Shown here one piece after another: positions 8,108 through 14,717 of a stretch of 30,234 nt of DNA (the first letter of the stretch is position 1; each line of letters opens with the position of its first letter). Position numbers and translations under genes: made by a program. The notes under the pieces were generated by a model. The model did not search any database. It worked only from the letters and a program-made list of their open reading frames with translations, and had not been told where the DNA came from. The stretch spans positions 1 to 30,234 of IMG/VR virus record IMGVR_UViG_3300042891_000351. One strand, given 5' to 3'. The DNA is from a virus.

Positions 8108-8574
8108 TATTCAACAAAGTAAAAGAATTGAAAGATAAAGGACTGACTATTGGTATTACCTTTAGTCAGTTTGACCTATTACATGCAGGTCATATTGCTA
8201 TGTTAGCAGAGGCAAAATATCATTGTGATTACTTGATTTGTGGATTGCAGAATAACGCAAGTTGGGACAGACCCCAAAAGAACGCACCTATTCAAAGTTT
8301 GGTAGAGCGTCAGATTCAACTAAGTGCTGTGCGTTTTGTAGATGAGATTGTAGTCTATAATAGCGAAAAAGATTTGGAAGATATATTACTCACACTACCT
8401 ATTGATGTGCGTATATTAGGTGTTGAGTATATGCAAAGTGAGTTCACTGGTCGCGCTATCTGTGAAAAGCGTAAGATAAAACTTGTGTTCAATGGACGAG
8501 ATCATAGTTTCAGCAGCACTAACTTGCGTGAGCGAGTTTGGCAAGCAGAGAATACAAAGAGGTATACAGAATGA
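8104..8574 (+). CDS. cytidylyltransferase-like nucleotidyltransferase
   Basis: 156 aa. It has the HIGH-type motif of the nucleotidyltransferase superfamily, FDLLHAGHIAMLAEAK (HAGH at 27-30), and a C-terminal SSTNLRERV (137-145) matching the second nucleotide-binding motif (ISSTxLR). Length and order fit glycerol-3-phosphate cytidylyltransferase (TagD) or the RfaE/HldE C-terminal domain. It would activate a sugar or alcohol phosphate with CTP or ATP. The catalytic step is well supported, the substrate is not. It is coupled by ATGA to the SGNH hydrolase gene that follows, so both may act on one conjugate. Confidence 0.75.
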   Translation: MIFNKVKELKDKGLTIGITFSQFDLLHAGHIAMLAEAKYHCDYLICGLQNNASWDRPQKNAPIQSLVERQIQLSAVRFVDEIVVYNSEKDLEDILLTLPIDVRILGVEYMQSEFTGRAICEKRKIKLVFNGRDHSFSSTNLRERVWQAENTKRYTE

Positions 8575-8975
8575 TTGAGTGTCTATTTCTTGGTGATAGC
8601 ATCGCTGTAGGTTCACATTCAGTCAGACCAGAATGTGATGTTTATGCTCAAGTTGGAATCAATAGCCGTGATTTTAATAGGAAATATAAGATTGATTTTG
8701 CTGCTAAAACTGTAGTGATCAGTCTAGGATCCAATGATTATAAAAATATAAAGACTATCAATGAATTGATCAACTTGCGTAATCGTGTTCAAGCAGATAA
8801 AGTATATTGGATATTACCTGCTAATAATTTAGAGATTCAGCAAATAGTAGAAAATGTAGCCGAGATGTTTCAAGATTGGACTATACGTATTCCATATCTA
8901 TCAAATGATGGGGTGCATCCAACTGCTAAAGGATATAAAAGAATAGGAGAAATCACAGATGACAAAGTATTTTAG
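8571..8975 (+). CDS. SGNH hydrolase (GDSL-like)
   Basis: 134 aa from the ATG at 8571 (ATGA overlap with the previous stop). It is the clearest SGNH protein in the window: LFLGDSIAVG (block I, Ser nucleophile in GDS), VISLGSNDYKN (block III, GSND), and DGVHPTAKGY (block V, Asp-x-x-His). It is shorter than typical family members (about 180-200 aa), so it is a minimal domain. Likely action is removal of an acyl or acetyl ester from a glycan or lipid; it lacks a signal peptide, so it acts in the cytoplasm or on the virion. Confidence 0.75.
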   Translation: MIECLFLGDSIAVGSHSVRPECDVYAQVGINSRDFNRKYKIDFAAKTVVISLGSNDYKNIKTINELINLRNRVQADKVYWILPANNLEIQQIVENVAEMFQDWTIRIPYLSNDGVHPTAKGYKRIGEITDDKVF

Positions 8976-9315
8976 TTTTCAAGGTTTAGCAAAACGCCAA
9001 GAATACTGGGCAACAACATTACTTACATTCTTTGTAGGCTGGGTTCTATATGTACTATCCATTTTACTAGCGGGTGTGGTCGCTTTTGCTAGTCCAATGA
9101 CCGGCGGATTTCTTATTATTGTATTTACATTAGCCTGGTTAGTCGGTAGTGTGTGGCTAACACTAGCAACAACTGTAAGGCGATGCCGTGACGCAGACAT
9201 ACATCCATTATGGGTATTGTTGTGGTTCGTACCATTCATCAATTTTTGGTGGTGGATCATTGCAGGTTGTCTACCAAGTGTAGATAAAAATTTTATACCA
9301 AATGACAAAACTTGA
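8959..9315 (+). CDS. DUF805 family inner-membrane protein
   Basis: 118 aa. It begins with YFSFQGLAKRQEYW, the DUF805 opening (F-x-G-x-x-x-R-x-x-YW), then has hydrophobic helices at about 18-44, 49-69 and 83-104, and the characteristic TVRRCRDADIHPLW loop between the second and third (usually RRLHDxGxSGWW). DUF805 proteins are small inner-membrane proteins of unknown function common in bacteria. A phage copy may alter the host envelope or exclude other phages. It overlaps the preceding gene by 17 bases and the next by 14 bases. Confidence 0.75.
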   Translation: MTKYFSFQGLAKRQEYWATTLLTFFVGWVLYVLSILLAGVVAFASPMTGGFLIIVFTLAWLVGSVWLTLATTVRRCRDADIHPLWVLLWFVPFINFWWWIIAGCLPSVDKNFIPNDKT

Positions 9316-9514
9316 TTTACATGGAGTCCGTCACGGTGATGTAAAAGTCTTAGTGGAAGACTTTGTATATGCCAATCAAAAAGAATTTCCATTAGAAATC
9401 ATTTGCGGTAACAGTGAGAAGATGATAAAGTTAGTCAAGGAAGCATTAGATAAACATGATGTTGATACACACATGTTTAGGTATGGTGTGGTTATAGCGA
9501 GGGGATGGCGGTGA
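9302..9514 (+). CDS. Smr-domain protein
   Basis: 70 aa. The start KLDLHGVRHGDVKVLVEDFV and ICGNSEKMIKLVKEAL match a minimal Smr (small MutS-related) domain: LDLHG at about 4-8, then the strand normally written I-x-G-x-G-x, here CGNSE. Stand-alone Smr domains in bacteria bind or nick DNA or RNA. The glycine-rich turn is degenerate, so nuclease activity is uncertain. It overlaps DUF805 by 14 bases and sufE by 10 bases. Confidence 0.65.
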   Translation: MTKLDLHGVRHGDVKVLVEDFVYANQKEFPLEIICGNSEKMIKLVKEALDKHDVDTHMFRYGVVIARGWR

Positions 9515-9930
9515 TAAACCAAAAGATTGATCAGTATAAAACTATATTATCAATGTTTGCTGATAATACAGAACGTTATAAATTCCTTATTGATTTGGGA
9601 CGTAAAGCCAAGCCATTTCCTGAAGAATTCAGATTGGATAACTTTAAAGTTCATGGATGCATGAGTCAAGTATGGCTAGTACCTAAATATGAAAACGATA
9701 CTATACATTACTTGTGTGATAGTGATGCTGCTATCGTGAAGGGTACAGTATCATTAGTCAGCGATATCTATAGCGGCAGCAGTCCAAAAGATATTGTTGA
9801 GAATGACCGTAATCTGATGACAGAACTTGATCTAGGGAATATACTGAGTATGAATCGCCGTAACGGTGCATACAACATGCTCAATATGGTAAAAGAGCAG
9901 GCAAAAATATTTATAGGGGACAAAACATGA
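9505..9930 (+). CDS. sufE: SufE-like cysteine desulfurase sulfur acceptor
   Basis: 141 aa, full family length. Matches SufE/CsdE throughout: RYKFLIDLGRKAKPFPEEFR, VHGCMSQVWL with the sulfur-accepting Cys52, DSDAAIVKGTVSLVSDIYSG, and the C-terminal SMNRRNGAYNMLNMV. SufE takes persulfide sulfur from SufS and boosts Fe-S cluster assembly. No SufS or scaffold is seen in the window, so it would act with host partners in the cytoplasm. It may help load the [4Fe-4S] radical SAM enzyme QueE encoded 3.5 kb downstream (inference). The ATG at 9505 follows GAGGGG. Confidence 0.9.
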   Translation: MAVINQKIDQYKTILSMFADNTERYKFLIDLGRKAKPFPEEFRLDNFKVHGCMSQVWLVPKYENDTIHYLCDSDAAIVKGTVSLVSDIYSGSSPKDIVENDRNLMTELDLGNILSMNRRNGAYNMLNMVKEQAKIFIGDKT

Positions 9931-10148
9931 AACTAACATGGGAAAATAACAAAGGTGATAAAGTCATCGTGATTTACAACAAAGATTGTATCACCGATAA
10001 CGAAGTTAAATTAGACGCTCATATGGCACTTGAACCGATGTGGGAAAGTCTAAAAGCCAAGATCGTTGAAGAATATGAAGCAAGAGAACTTAGTTTTTCT
10101 AAACCTTCAAAATTAAAAGACCTAATACACGGATTAAAAAATGCCTAA
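9927..10148 (+). CDS. small hypothetical protein
   Basis: 73 aa, starting KLTWENNKGDKVIVIYNKDC. Mixed strand and helix composition with a C-terminal helix rich in Lys and Leu. It overlaps sufE by 4 bases (ATGA) and queD by 8 bases, so it is in the same translational unit. No motif recognised. Confidence 0.65.
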   Translation: MKLTWENNKGDKVIVIYNKDCITDNEVKLDAHMALEPMWESLKAKIVEEYEARELSFSKPSKLKDLIHGLKNA

Positions 10149-10632
10149 ATATTACAGCACAAAGACATACGGTAATGATCGTGGTCTAAGTTGTGCTTTC
10201 CGTCAATGGCGCAGCACACATAGTCATTGTAGTTTACTACATGGCTATAGCATTGGTATACGCTTAGTATTTGAATCAGACACGCTTGATTGTCGTAACT
10301 GGGTCATGGACTTTGGTGGACTAAAGAAGTTCAAGCAGTGGACTGAATATATGTTTGATCATACCACACTTGTTGCTGAAGATGATCCGCATCTTGATTT
10401 TTTTCTGACTATGGCAAAAATTAACGGCGGATACAAAGATAAAGGTGTAGTTGACCTACGTGTTGTTCCGGCAGTAGGTTGTGAAAAATTTGCCGAAATG
10501 GCTTATCAAAAAATGGAACAGATAATTGAAGAAATGAAAGAGACAGAAGGGATAATTGTAAACGGTAATGTACGTGTAAAAAGTGTTGAAGTATTTGAAC
10601 ACGAAGCAAATAGCGCAATTTACGAGGGTTGA
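10141..10632 (+). CDS. queD: 6-carboxy-tetrahydropterin synthase
   Basis: 163 aa. FRQW at 20-23 then HSHCSLLHGYSIGI contains the catalytic Cys30 and the C-x3-HG signature of QueD, here HGY instead of HGH as in one proteobacterial and phage subgroup. NWVMDFGGLKKF (53-64), the catalytic dyad FDHTTL (Asp73, His74), PAVGCEKFAEMAY with its Glu, and VEVFEHEANSAIY at the end complete the pattern. It converts dihydroneopterin triphosphate, made by FolE, to CPH4. The expected substrate and product enzymes (folE at 6496, queE at 13420) are both present. Confidence 0.9.
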   Translation: MPKYYSTKTYGNDRGLSCAFRQWRSTHSHCSLLHGYSIGIRLVFESDTLDCRNWVMDFGGLKKFKQWTEYMFDHTTLVAEDDPHLDFFLTMAKINGGYKDKGVVDLRVVPAVGCEKFAEMAYQKMEQIIEEMKETEGIIVNGNVRVKSVEVFEHEANSAIYEG

Positions 10633-10633
10633 T

Positions 10634-11167
10634 ATGTCAAAGTCTGAAAAAGAAGTTTTTTATTCTCCAAAACAAATCAATGGGTTTTTATTAAACATCA
10701 ATAAGCAAATGGTACAAGACAATTTTCGCCCTGATTATATTATAGGAATCACGCGCGGCGGATTAGTACCTGCTTTAAAATTGAGTCATTATCTAGAAAT
10801 TCCTATGTATGCACTAGGCGAAGATGAAAGCAATCTATGGATGGCTGAAGATGCTTTTGGATATGAGTCGGTGAATGACAAAGGTACTAGTGTTCCAACA
10901 AAACGAAAAAATATTTTAATTGTTGATGATATAAATGATACCGGTACTACATTGAATAACCTTAAAAATGATTGGCAATCAGGATGTTTACCACATAATT
11001 CTTCATGGAATGATGTCTGGCACAGAAATGTTAAATTTGCTGTATTGATTGATAATGAAGCAAGCGCCTTTAATTGTGACTATAACGGGGTCACAATAAA
11101 TAAATTTGAAAATCCAGAGTGGTGCGTTTTTCCTTGGGAAAACTGGTGGTTAGAACAAAATAATTAA
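10634..11167 (+). CDS. purine-type phosphoribosyltransferase
   Basis: 177 aa from the ATG at 10634; a longer frame starts at 10583 inside queD. The type I PRTase fold is clear: DYIIGITRGGLVPALKLSHYL (34-54) and the PRPP loop ILIVDDINDTGTTL (94-107). Such enzymes join a base to PRPP to give a nucleotide and pyrophosphate. Similarity in layout to Gpt/Hpt suggests guanine, xanthine or hypoxanthine as substrate, but the hood region does not decide this. With GuaC in the window a guanine-to-GMP-to-IMP salvage route is possible. An A+T-rich gene with one base between it and queD. Confidence 0.75.
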   Translation: MSKSEKEVFYSPKQINGFLLNINKQMVQDNFRPDYIIGITRGGLVPALKLSHYLEIPMYALGEDESNLWMAEDAFGYESVNDKGTSVPTKRKNILIVDDINDTGTTLNNLKNDWQSGCLPHNSSWNDVWHRNVKFAVLIDNEASAFNCDYNGVTINKFENPEWCVFPWENWWLEQNN

Positions 11168-11178
11168 GAGTAAAAAAT

Positions 11179-12348
11179 ATGATTTTAAACAAAAACAATG
11201 TGCCCTATTTGAGTAGCGAAGGGATAAGATTTTTAGACGAAACTGGTATTGATAAAGTATACAACTTTGTCCCTCACTCACACCAAGATTATTGGGTGGT
11301 ACAGTTTTTACATGCTAATGATTTAACTGACGAAAATTTAAAAATCGCTATACCAGAAGAAATTAGACAAAAAGTAAGAGATAAACAAGTTTGGCTTATA
11401 TTTAATAACTTCCTAGAAGCATATCATAGCGTAGTAGAACCTATATACCAAAAGGCCATTGTTGAGATGGGCTTGCCGGAGTATTATGTATACTTGTTCA
11501 CACATTGTATGAACATAATGCAGGAAGTTGAAAGAGTCGCAAAAAAATATAACAAGGATTTGATACGTGTCGCAGAAACTCGCATATATGAATATACTGT
11601 AGCATCACATGAAGTGAGCGAGATTCAATCACAGCCTGTAGACAAACTCAACAAAACTTTTGATAAGAAATTTGTTTTCTTAAATCGTAGATGGCGCCCA
11701 CATCGTGCAGGTGCGGTTGCTATGCTTACTGCTAAAGATTTATTGAAGGACGGATATGTAAGTTTGGCTACTTGCGAAGGTAGAAACTGGAGCAACATGT
11801 ACGATTACTTAAAAGTTTTATTTAAAGATAATCAAGAATTTATACAGACCTTAGAGCAGAATGAGCATAAGATTTGTAGTTTGCCTGAACTTTACGTTGA
11901 TAAAGATAATCAAAATCAAGTAATGGACTGGTTTACTAAAGACATGAAAAAGTATTATGATGATACTTATTTCAGTGTAGTAGGCGAGACACCGTTCTTT
12001 ACTAATCATCCAGATTTTGATCCTGGCATGCATTGTAGTGAAAAGACTTATAAAATTATCAGTCAACGACATCCATTCCTTATGTTAGGTGCAGCAAACA
12101 CGATGTGCCAATTAAGAAACATTGGATATAAAACTTTCCATCCATATATTGACGAGAGTTATGATTATGTCCAAGATGACGGCGCTAGACTAATGATGGT
12201 AGTGAAAGAAATTGAAAGATTGTGTAACCTTAAAGGTGATGAACTTAATGAGTTTATCAAAGGTACAGCAGAAATCTGTGAACACAACTATCAGCACTTA
12301 ATTAACGGGGCAGGCACTGCCGGAAGATATGTTCTTACTAAGAATTAA
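11179..12348 (+). CDS. glycosyltransferase-like protein (phage type)
   Basis: 389 aa. The C-terminal half carries FLNRRWRPHRAGAVAML (about 172-188), a variable middle with YFSVVGETPFF, then SEKTYKIISQRHPFLMLG and the ending NIGYKTFHPYIDESYD. The pattern E-T-...-SEKT-x-K-x-I-x-x-x-HPF-x-x-x-G is typical of exostosin- or fucosyltransferase-like GT-B C domains found in many phage genomes. No signal peptide or membrane segment. Donor and acceptor are unknown. The gene lies 11 bases after the phosphoribosyltransferase and 3 bases before the next small gene, so it sits in the same operon as the queuosine-type genes. Confidence 0.6.
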   Translation: MILNKNNVPYLSSEGIRFLDETGIDKVYNFVPHSHQDYWVVQFLHANDLTDENLKIAIPEEIRQKVRDKQVWLIFNNFLEAYHSVVEPIYQKAIVEMGLPEYYVYLFTHCMNIMQEVERVAKKYNKDLIRVAETRIYEYTVASHEVSEIQSQPVDKLNKTFDKKFVFLNRRWRPHRAGAVAMLTAKDLLKDGYVSLATCEGRNWSNMYDYLKVLFKDNQEFIQTLEQNEHKICSLPELYVDKDNQNQVMDWFTKDMKKYYDDTYFSVVGETPFFTNHPDFDPGMHCSEKTYKIISQRHPFLMLGAANTMCQLRNIGYKTFHPYIDESYDYVQDDGARLMMVVKEIERLCNLKGDELNEFIKGTAEICEHNYQHLINGAGTAGRYVLTKN

Positions 12349-12351
12349 TAA

Positions 12352-12564
12352 ATGAGCGATTGGAAAAACTTTAAACCTAATTGGTATAAAGCAAGAATAA
12401 GAGTAGAATCTCCTGCTAAGTTTGAAGAATTAATGCGCTGGATGCAAGCCAATCTACAAGGACATAGAAAGCACACCGTCTGGCGGCTCACTGATGGCGG
12501 GTATTTTGAAATAAGATTTAGATATAAGCGCGATTATGAGTGGTTTGTATTAAGATGGGAATGA
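12352..12564 (+). CDS. small paralogous protein A
   Basis: 70 aa, rich in Trp, Tyr and Arg. Its C-terminal half (YFEIRFRYKRDYEWFVLRWE) resembles the end of the next gene product (SYRIRLYLKSDKEINWYKLRWL), so the two are probably ancient duplicates. No known motif; the composition suggests a small alpha/beta nucleic-acid-binding fold, but this is a guess. Overlaps the next gene by 4 bases. Confidence 0.65.
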   Translation: MSDWKNFKPNWYKARIRVESPAKFEELMRWMQANLQGHRKHTVWRLTDGGYFEIRFRYKRDYEWFVLRWE

Positions 12565-12866
12565 AAAAACGCACAGTGGTGTATCCTCGTTCATACTATG
12601 ATACTATACCAGAACCAAAACTTTTAGACGGACGTTTTACCGGTAATGAGTTATTTCAATATAGAATAGATTTTAATAATATTCAAAGAGAACAATTTAA
12701 ACAAATACGTAATTGGTGTTGGGAAACTTTTGGCTCTAGTTGTGAACTACACTATTTGTCAGTAGATGAAAATAAAGTATGGGCTTGGACTACTGATAGT
12801 TATCGTATTAGACTATATCTCAAAAGCGATAAAGAAATAAACTGGTATAAACTACGCTGGCTATGA
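12561..12866 (+). CDS. small paralogous protein B
   Basis: 101 aa from the ATG at 12561 (ATGA overlap with the previous stop); an in-frame ATG at 12555 is also possible. Similar to its upstream neighbour in the last 25 residues and in overall Trp/Tyr/Arg richness (IRNWCWETFGSSCELHYL in the middle). Function unknown. It overlaps the next gene by 4 bases. Confidence 0.65.
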   Translation: MKKRTVVYPRSYYDTIPEPKLLDGRFTGNELFQYRIDFNNIQREQFKQIRNWCWETFGSSCELHYLSVDENKVWAWTTDSYRIRLYLKSDKEINWYKLRWL

Positions 12867-13201
12867 TATACACACCTAAAAAACTAAAATGGAATAGTCT
12901 TTGTGAGTTCAGAGATTTTCTATCGCGTGAAACCACTGAAAAAATAGTAGTTTTCAACGGCTACAAACTGGTCACTGAGACTACAGAGTATGGTATAGTT
13001 GATGGTACATTAAAAATAAGGGAGAAACAAGTTGAAAGTAAAAGCACTAAGAGACGATCTGATGGTCCAACAGCAAGTAAAGAACGAGTGGGAACACATG
13101 GTCGGAGTGATAATGCTAAACCAGACAGGAAGAAAGCCAGTAAAGTACGTGCTTCCAAAGTTCCTAAAAAAGTTTCCAAACGCAAAAAGTCTCCTAAATA
13201 G
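12863..13201 (+). CDS. hypothetical protein with basic tail overlapping the glycosylase gene
   Basis: 112 aa. The first 56 residues look like an ordinary small protein (CEFRDFLSRETTEKIVVF, then GIVDGTLKIREKQ). From about residue 57 the sequence becomes a Lys/Arg/Ser-rich low-complexity tail (RKKASKVRASKVPKKVSKRKK near the end) that is encoded in another frame over the first 170 bases of the glycosylase gene. The tail may be real and DNA-binding, or the result of overprinting, or the true stop may be lost. The start overlaps the previous gene by ATGA. No family recognised. Confidence 0.5.
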   Translation: MIYTPKKLKWNSLCEFRDFLSRETTEKIVVFNGYKLVTETTEYGIVDGTLKIREKQVESKSTKRRSDGPTASKERVGTHGRSDNAKPDRKKASKVRASKVPKKVSKRKKSPK

Positions 13202-13457
13202 CACACCGGAAGAAGTTATTGATATCATCAAGCCCCTCGGTATGTATAATATCAGGGAGAAGAGATTGCGCGGTATGAGCCGTGATTACTTGACTTGGGA
13301 CAAAGTAGATGCTAATATGTTGTATGGTATAGGTAAATATGGTAGCGATAGTTATGAGATATTTTACAAACAAAACTATAAAGTACAGCCTACCGACAAA
13401 GAACTAATAAGGTATTTGAATGAAGAAGTCAATCAAGGTCAGCGAACTATTCTATAG
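13032..13457 (+). CDS. HhH-GPD DNA glycosylase, MBD4-like
   Basis: 141 aa, probable TTG start at 13032 with AGGGAG 6 bases upstream; the first ATG (13062) would remove 10 residues. The pattern matches the catalytic domain of the MBD4 thymine/uracil glycosylase: VGVIMLNQTGRKPVKYVLPKF, then EEVIDIIKPLGMYNIREKRL, the helix-hairpin-helix LYGIGKYGSDSYEIF (97-111) and PTDKELIRYL with catalytic Asp122. There is no C-terminal Fe-S cluster. Such enzymes remove T or U opposite G. It may repair deaminated cytosines in phage DNA or act on host DNA. It overlaps the preceding ORF by 170 bases and queE by 38 bases. Confidence 0.75.
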   Translation: MKVKALRDDLMVQQQVKNEWEHMVGVIMLNQTGRKPVKYVLPKFLKKFPNAKSLLNSTPEEVIDIIKPLGMYNIREKRLRGMSRDYLTWDKVDANMLYGIGKYGSDSYEIFYKQNYKVQPTDKELIRYLNEEVNQGQRTIL

Positions 13458-14283
13458 CATTCAAGGTGAAGGTCGCTATATGGGCGTCCCTAGCGTGTTC
13501 TTGCGCACGTTTGGTTGTAATTTCACTTGCGATGGCTTTGGAATGAAACGAGGCGAGAAGTCGCAAGAGAGACATAAGGTCAATCCTAAAGATTATAAAG
13601 ACTATAAAGAATTGCCATTAGTCAGTACTGGTTGTGATAGTTACGCAAGTTGGGATGTACGTTTCAAGAAACTAAGCCCTACCTATAGTACTGATGAACT
13701 AGCAGAAAATATTGTTGACATATTGCCATATAAAGAGTGGAATGATGAACATCTTGTCATCACAGGTGGTGAGCCATTGCTAGGTTGGCAGCGCAGTTAT
13801 CCGGATTTACTTGATCATGAATTGATGCACAATCTCAAAGAGATCACTTTTGAAACGAATGGTACACAAGAATTATCTAAAGACCTAGCAGAATATCTTG
13901 TAAGTTGGCAGGAAGATAAGAACTGGCATCTAACACGAGGATATGATAGTGTGACATTCAGCGTAAGCGCAAAACTTAGCGTAAGCGGAGAGAAGAGAGA
14001 AGAAGCGATACGACCCGAAGTTGTATGTGGTTATCAGGATATAGGTCATACATATCTAAAGTTTGTGATCGCATCACATGAAGATTGTGAAGAAGCACTA
14101 GAGGTGGTAAAAATATATCGTAGCGTGGGTTTTACTGGCAACGTTTATCTGATGCCAGTAGGTGGTGTTGAGAGTGTGTACAGCCTGAACAATCGTGCTG
14201 TAGCAGAGTTTGCTATGAAACATGGACTACGGTATAGTGATAGACTTCAGGTTCTTCTTTTCAAAAACCTCTGGGGTACTTGA
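13420..14283 (+). CDS. queE: 7-carboxy-7-deazaguanine synthase (radical SAM)
   Basis: 287 aa. YSIQGEGRYMGVPSVFLRTFGCNFTC at the start is diagnostic for QueE. The radical SAM cluster ligands appear as Cys33 and Cys37 followed by Cys72 in STGCDSYASW, a CX3CX34C arrangement instead of the usual CX3CX2C or CX14CX2C, because of an inserted loop with many Lys and Asp. TGGEPL (115-120) and FETNGT (about 144-149) are present. It rearranges CPH4 (from QueD) to CDG using SAM. The loop form also occurs, to my recollection, in other phages. It overlaps the glycosylase gene by 38 bases. Confidence 0.9.
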   Translation: MKKSIKVSELFYSIQGEGRYMGVPSVFLRTFGCNFTCDGFGMKRGEKSQERHKVNPKDYKDYKELPLVSTGCDSYASWDVRFKKLSPTYSTDELAENIVDILPYKEWNDEHLVITGGEPLLGWQRSYPDLLDHELMHNLKEITFETNGTQELSKDLAEYLVSWQEDKNWHLTRGYDSVTFSVSAKLSVSGEKREEAIRPEVVCGYQDIGHTYLKFVIASHEDCEEALEVVKIYRSVGFTGNVYLMPVGGVESVYSLNNRAVAEFAMKHGLRYSDRLQVLLFKNLWGT

Positions 14284-14532
14284 TTGCCCTTTTATACTGA
14301 AAAACTACCTGGTAATTACAGGACAGGACAAACTACATATAAAAGATGTTATAGTTTGAAGCGTTGTCACTATAGCGGCAAATGGTTGTTTTTTCGTAGG
14401 GCATATTATATAGAAGTTTCATATATGACAAAACCTGCAGGTTACATATTGCATTATGGATCATTCAAAGAGTTTTATACATGGATAGAGCGTGACACAT
14501 ATATCACTATGAAACTCAAGGGTGAACTCTAA
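14284..14532 (+). CDS. small basic hypothetical protein, TTG start
   Basis: 82 aa. The first codon is TTG directly after the queE stop, in the same frame, with GGGG (14273-14276) at ribosome-binding distance. Rich in Tyr, Lys and Arg, with HYSGKWLFFRRAYYIEVSY in the middle. Because it shares the queE frame, readthrough of the TGA would extend QueE by 82 residues; independent initiation is the simpler view. An ATG appears only at codon 48 (14425). Function unknown. Confidence 0.5.
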   Translation: MPFYTEKLPGNYRTGQTTYKRCYSLKRCHYSGKWLFFRRAYYIEVSYMTKPAGYILHYGSFKEFYTWIERDTYITMKLKGEL

Positions 14533-14566
14533 GGCTCTGTAAGTTATTGATTCTATTAGCCTTTTT
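14531..14566 (+). terminator. possible terminator: AAGGCT/AGCCTT stem then T run
   Basis: AAGGCT (14531-14536) pairs with AGCCTT (14558-14563) across a 21-base loop, followed by TTTC. It begins at the stop codon of the preceding gene and precedes two promoters, so it could separate the queE unit from the next operon. The loop is long, which lowers confidence. A further AAGGCT at 14579-14584 could pair with the same AGCCTT instead. Confidence 0.35.
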
Positions 14567-14583
14567 CTGCTGAAAAATAAGGC

Positions 14584-14612
14584 TTGACTTTACCCCGAGT
14601 ATGACATATAAT
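14584..14612 (+). promoter_or_regulatory. sigma-70 promoter P1 upstream of the 14764 operon
   Basis: TTGACT (14584-14589) and TATAAT (14607-14612) with an ideal 17-base spacer. It shares the block GGCTTGACTTTA with the promoter at 29629. It lies in the largest gene-free stretch of the window (14533-14763), 75 bases before a second promoter. Confidence 0.8.
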
Positions 14613-14658
14613 ATCTATACATTGTTGAGAGACAATGACGATTTGGGTGATGTAGTAG

Positions 14659-14687
14659 TTGACTTGTAAATGTGACTGCTATATTAT
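14659..14687 (+). promoter_or_regulatory. sigma-70 promoter P2 upstream of the 14764 operon
   Basis: TTGACT (14659-14664) and TATTAT (14682-14687) with a 17-base spacer. The expected transcription start, near 14694, coincides with the start of a perfect inverted repeat. The gene start follows 76 bases after the -10 box. Confidence 0.7.
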
Positions 14688-14693
14688 TTGAAG

Positions 14694-14717
14694 TGTGAGT
14701 GCAGTACGTCACTCACA
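14694..14717 (+). promoter_or_regulatory. 5' leader hairpin or operator
   Basis: TGTGAGTG (14694-14701) and CACTCACA (14710-14717) form a perfect 8-bp inverted repeat with an 8-base spacer. From P2 the RNA would begin with this hairpin, which could protect the mRNA 5' end; alternatively, as DNA it could be an operator. A strong AAGGAG ribosome binding site (14751-14756) lies further down. Confidence 0.55.
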
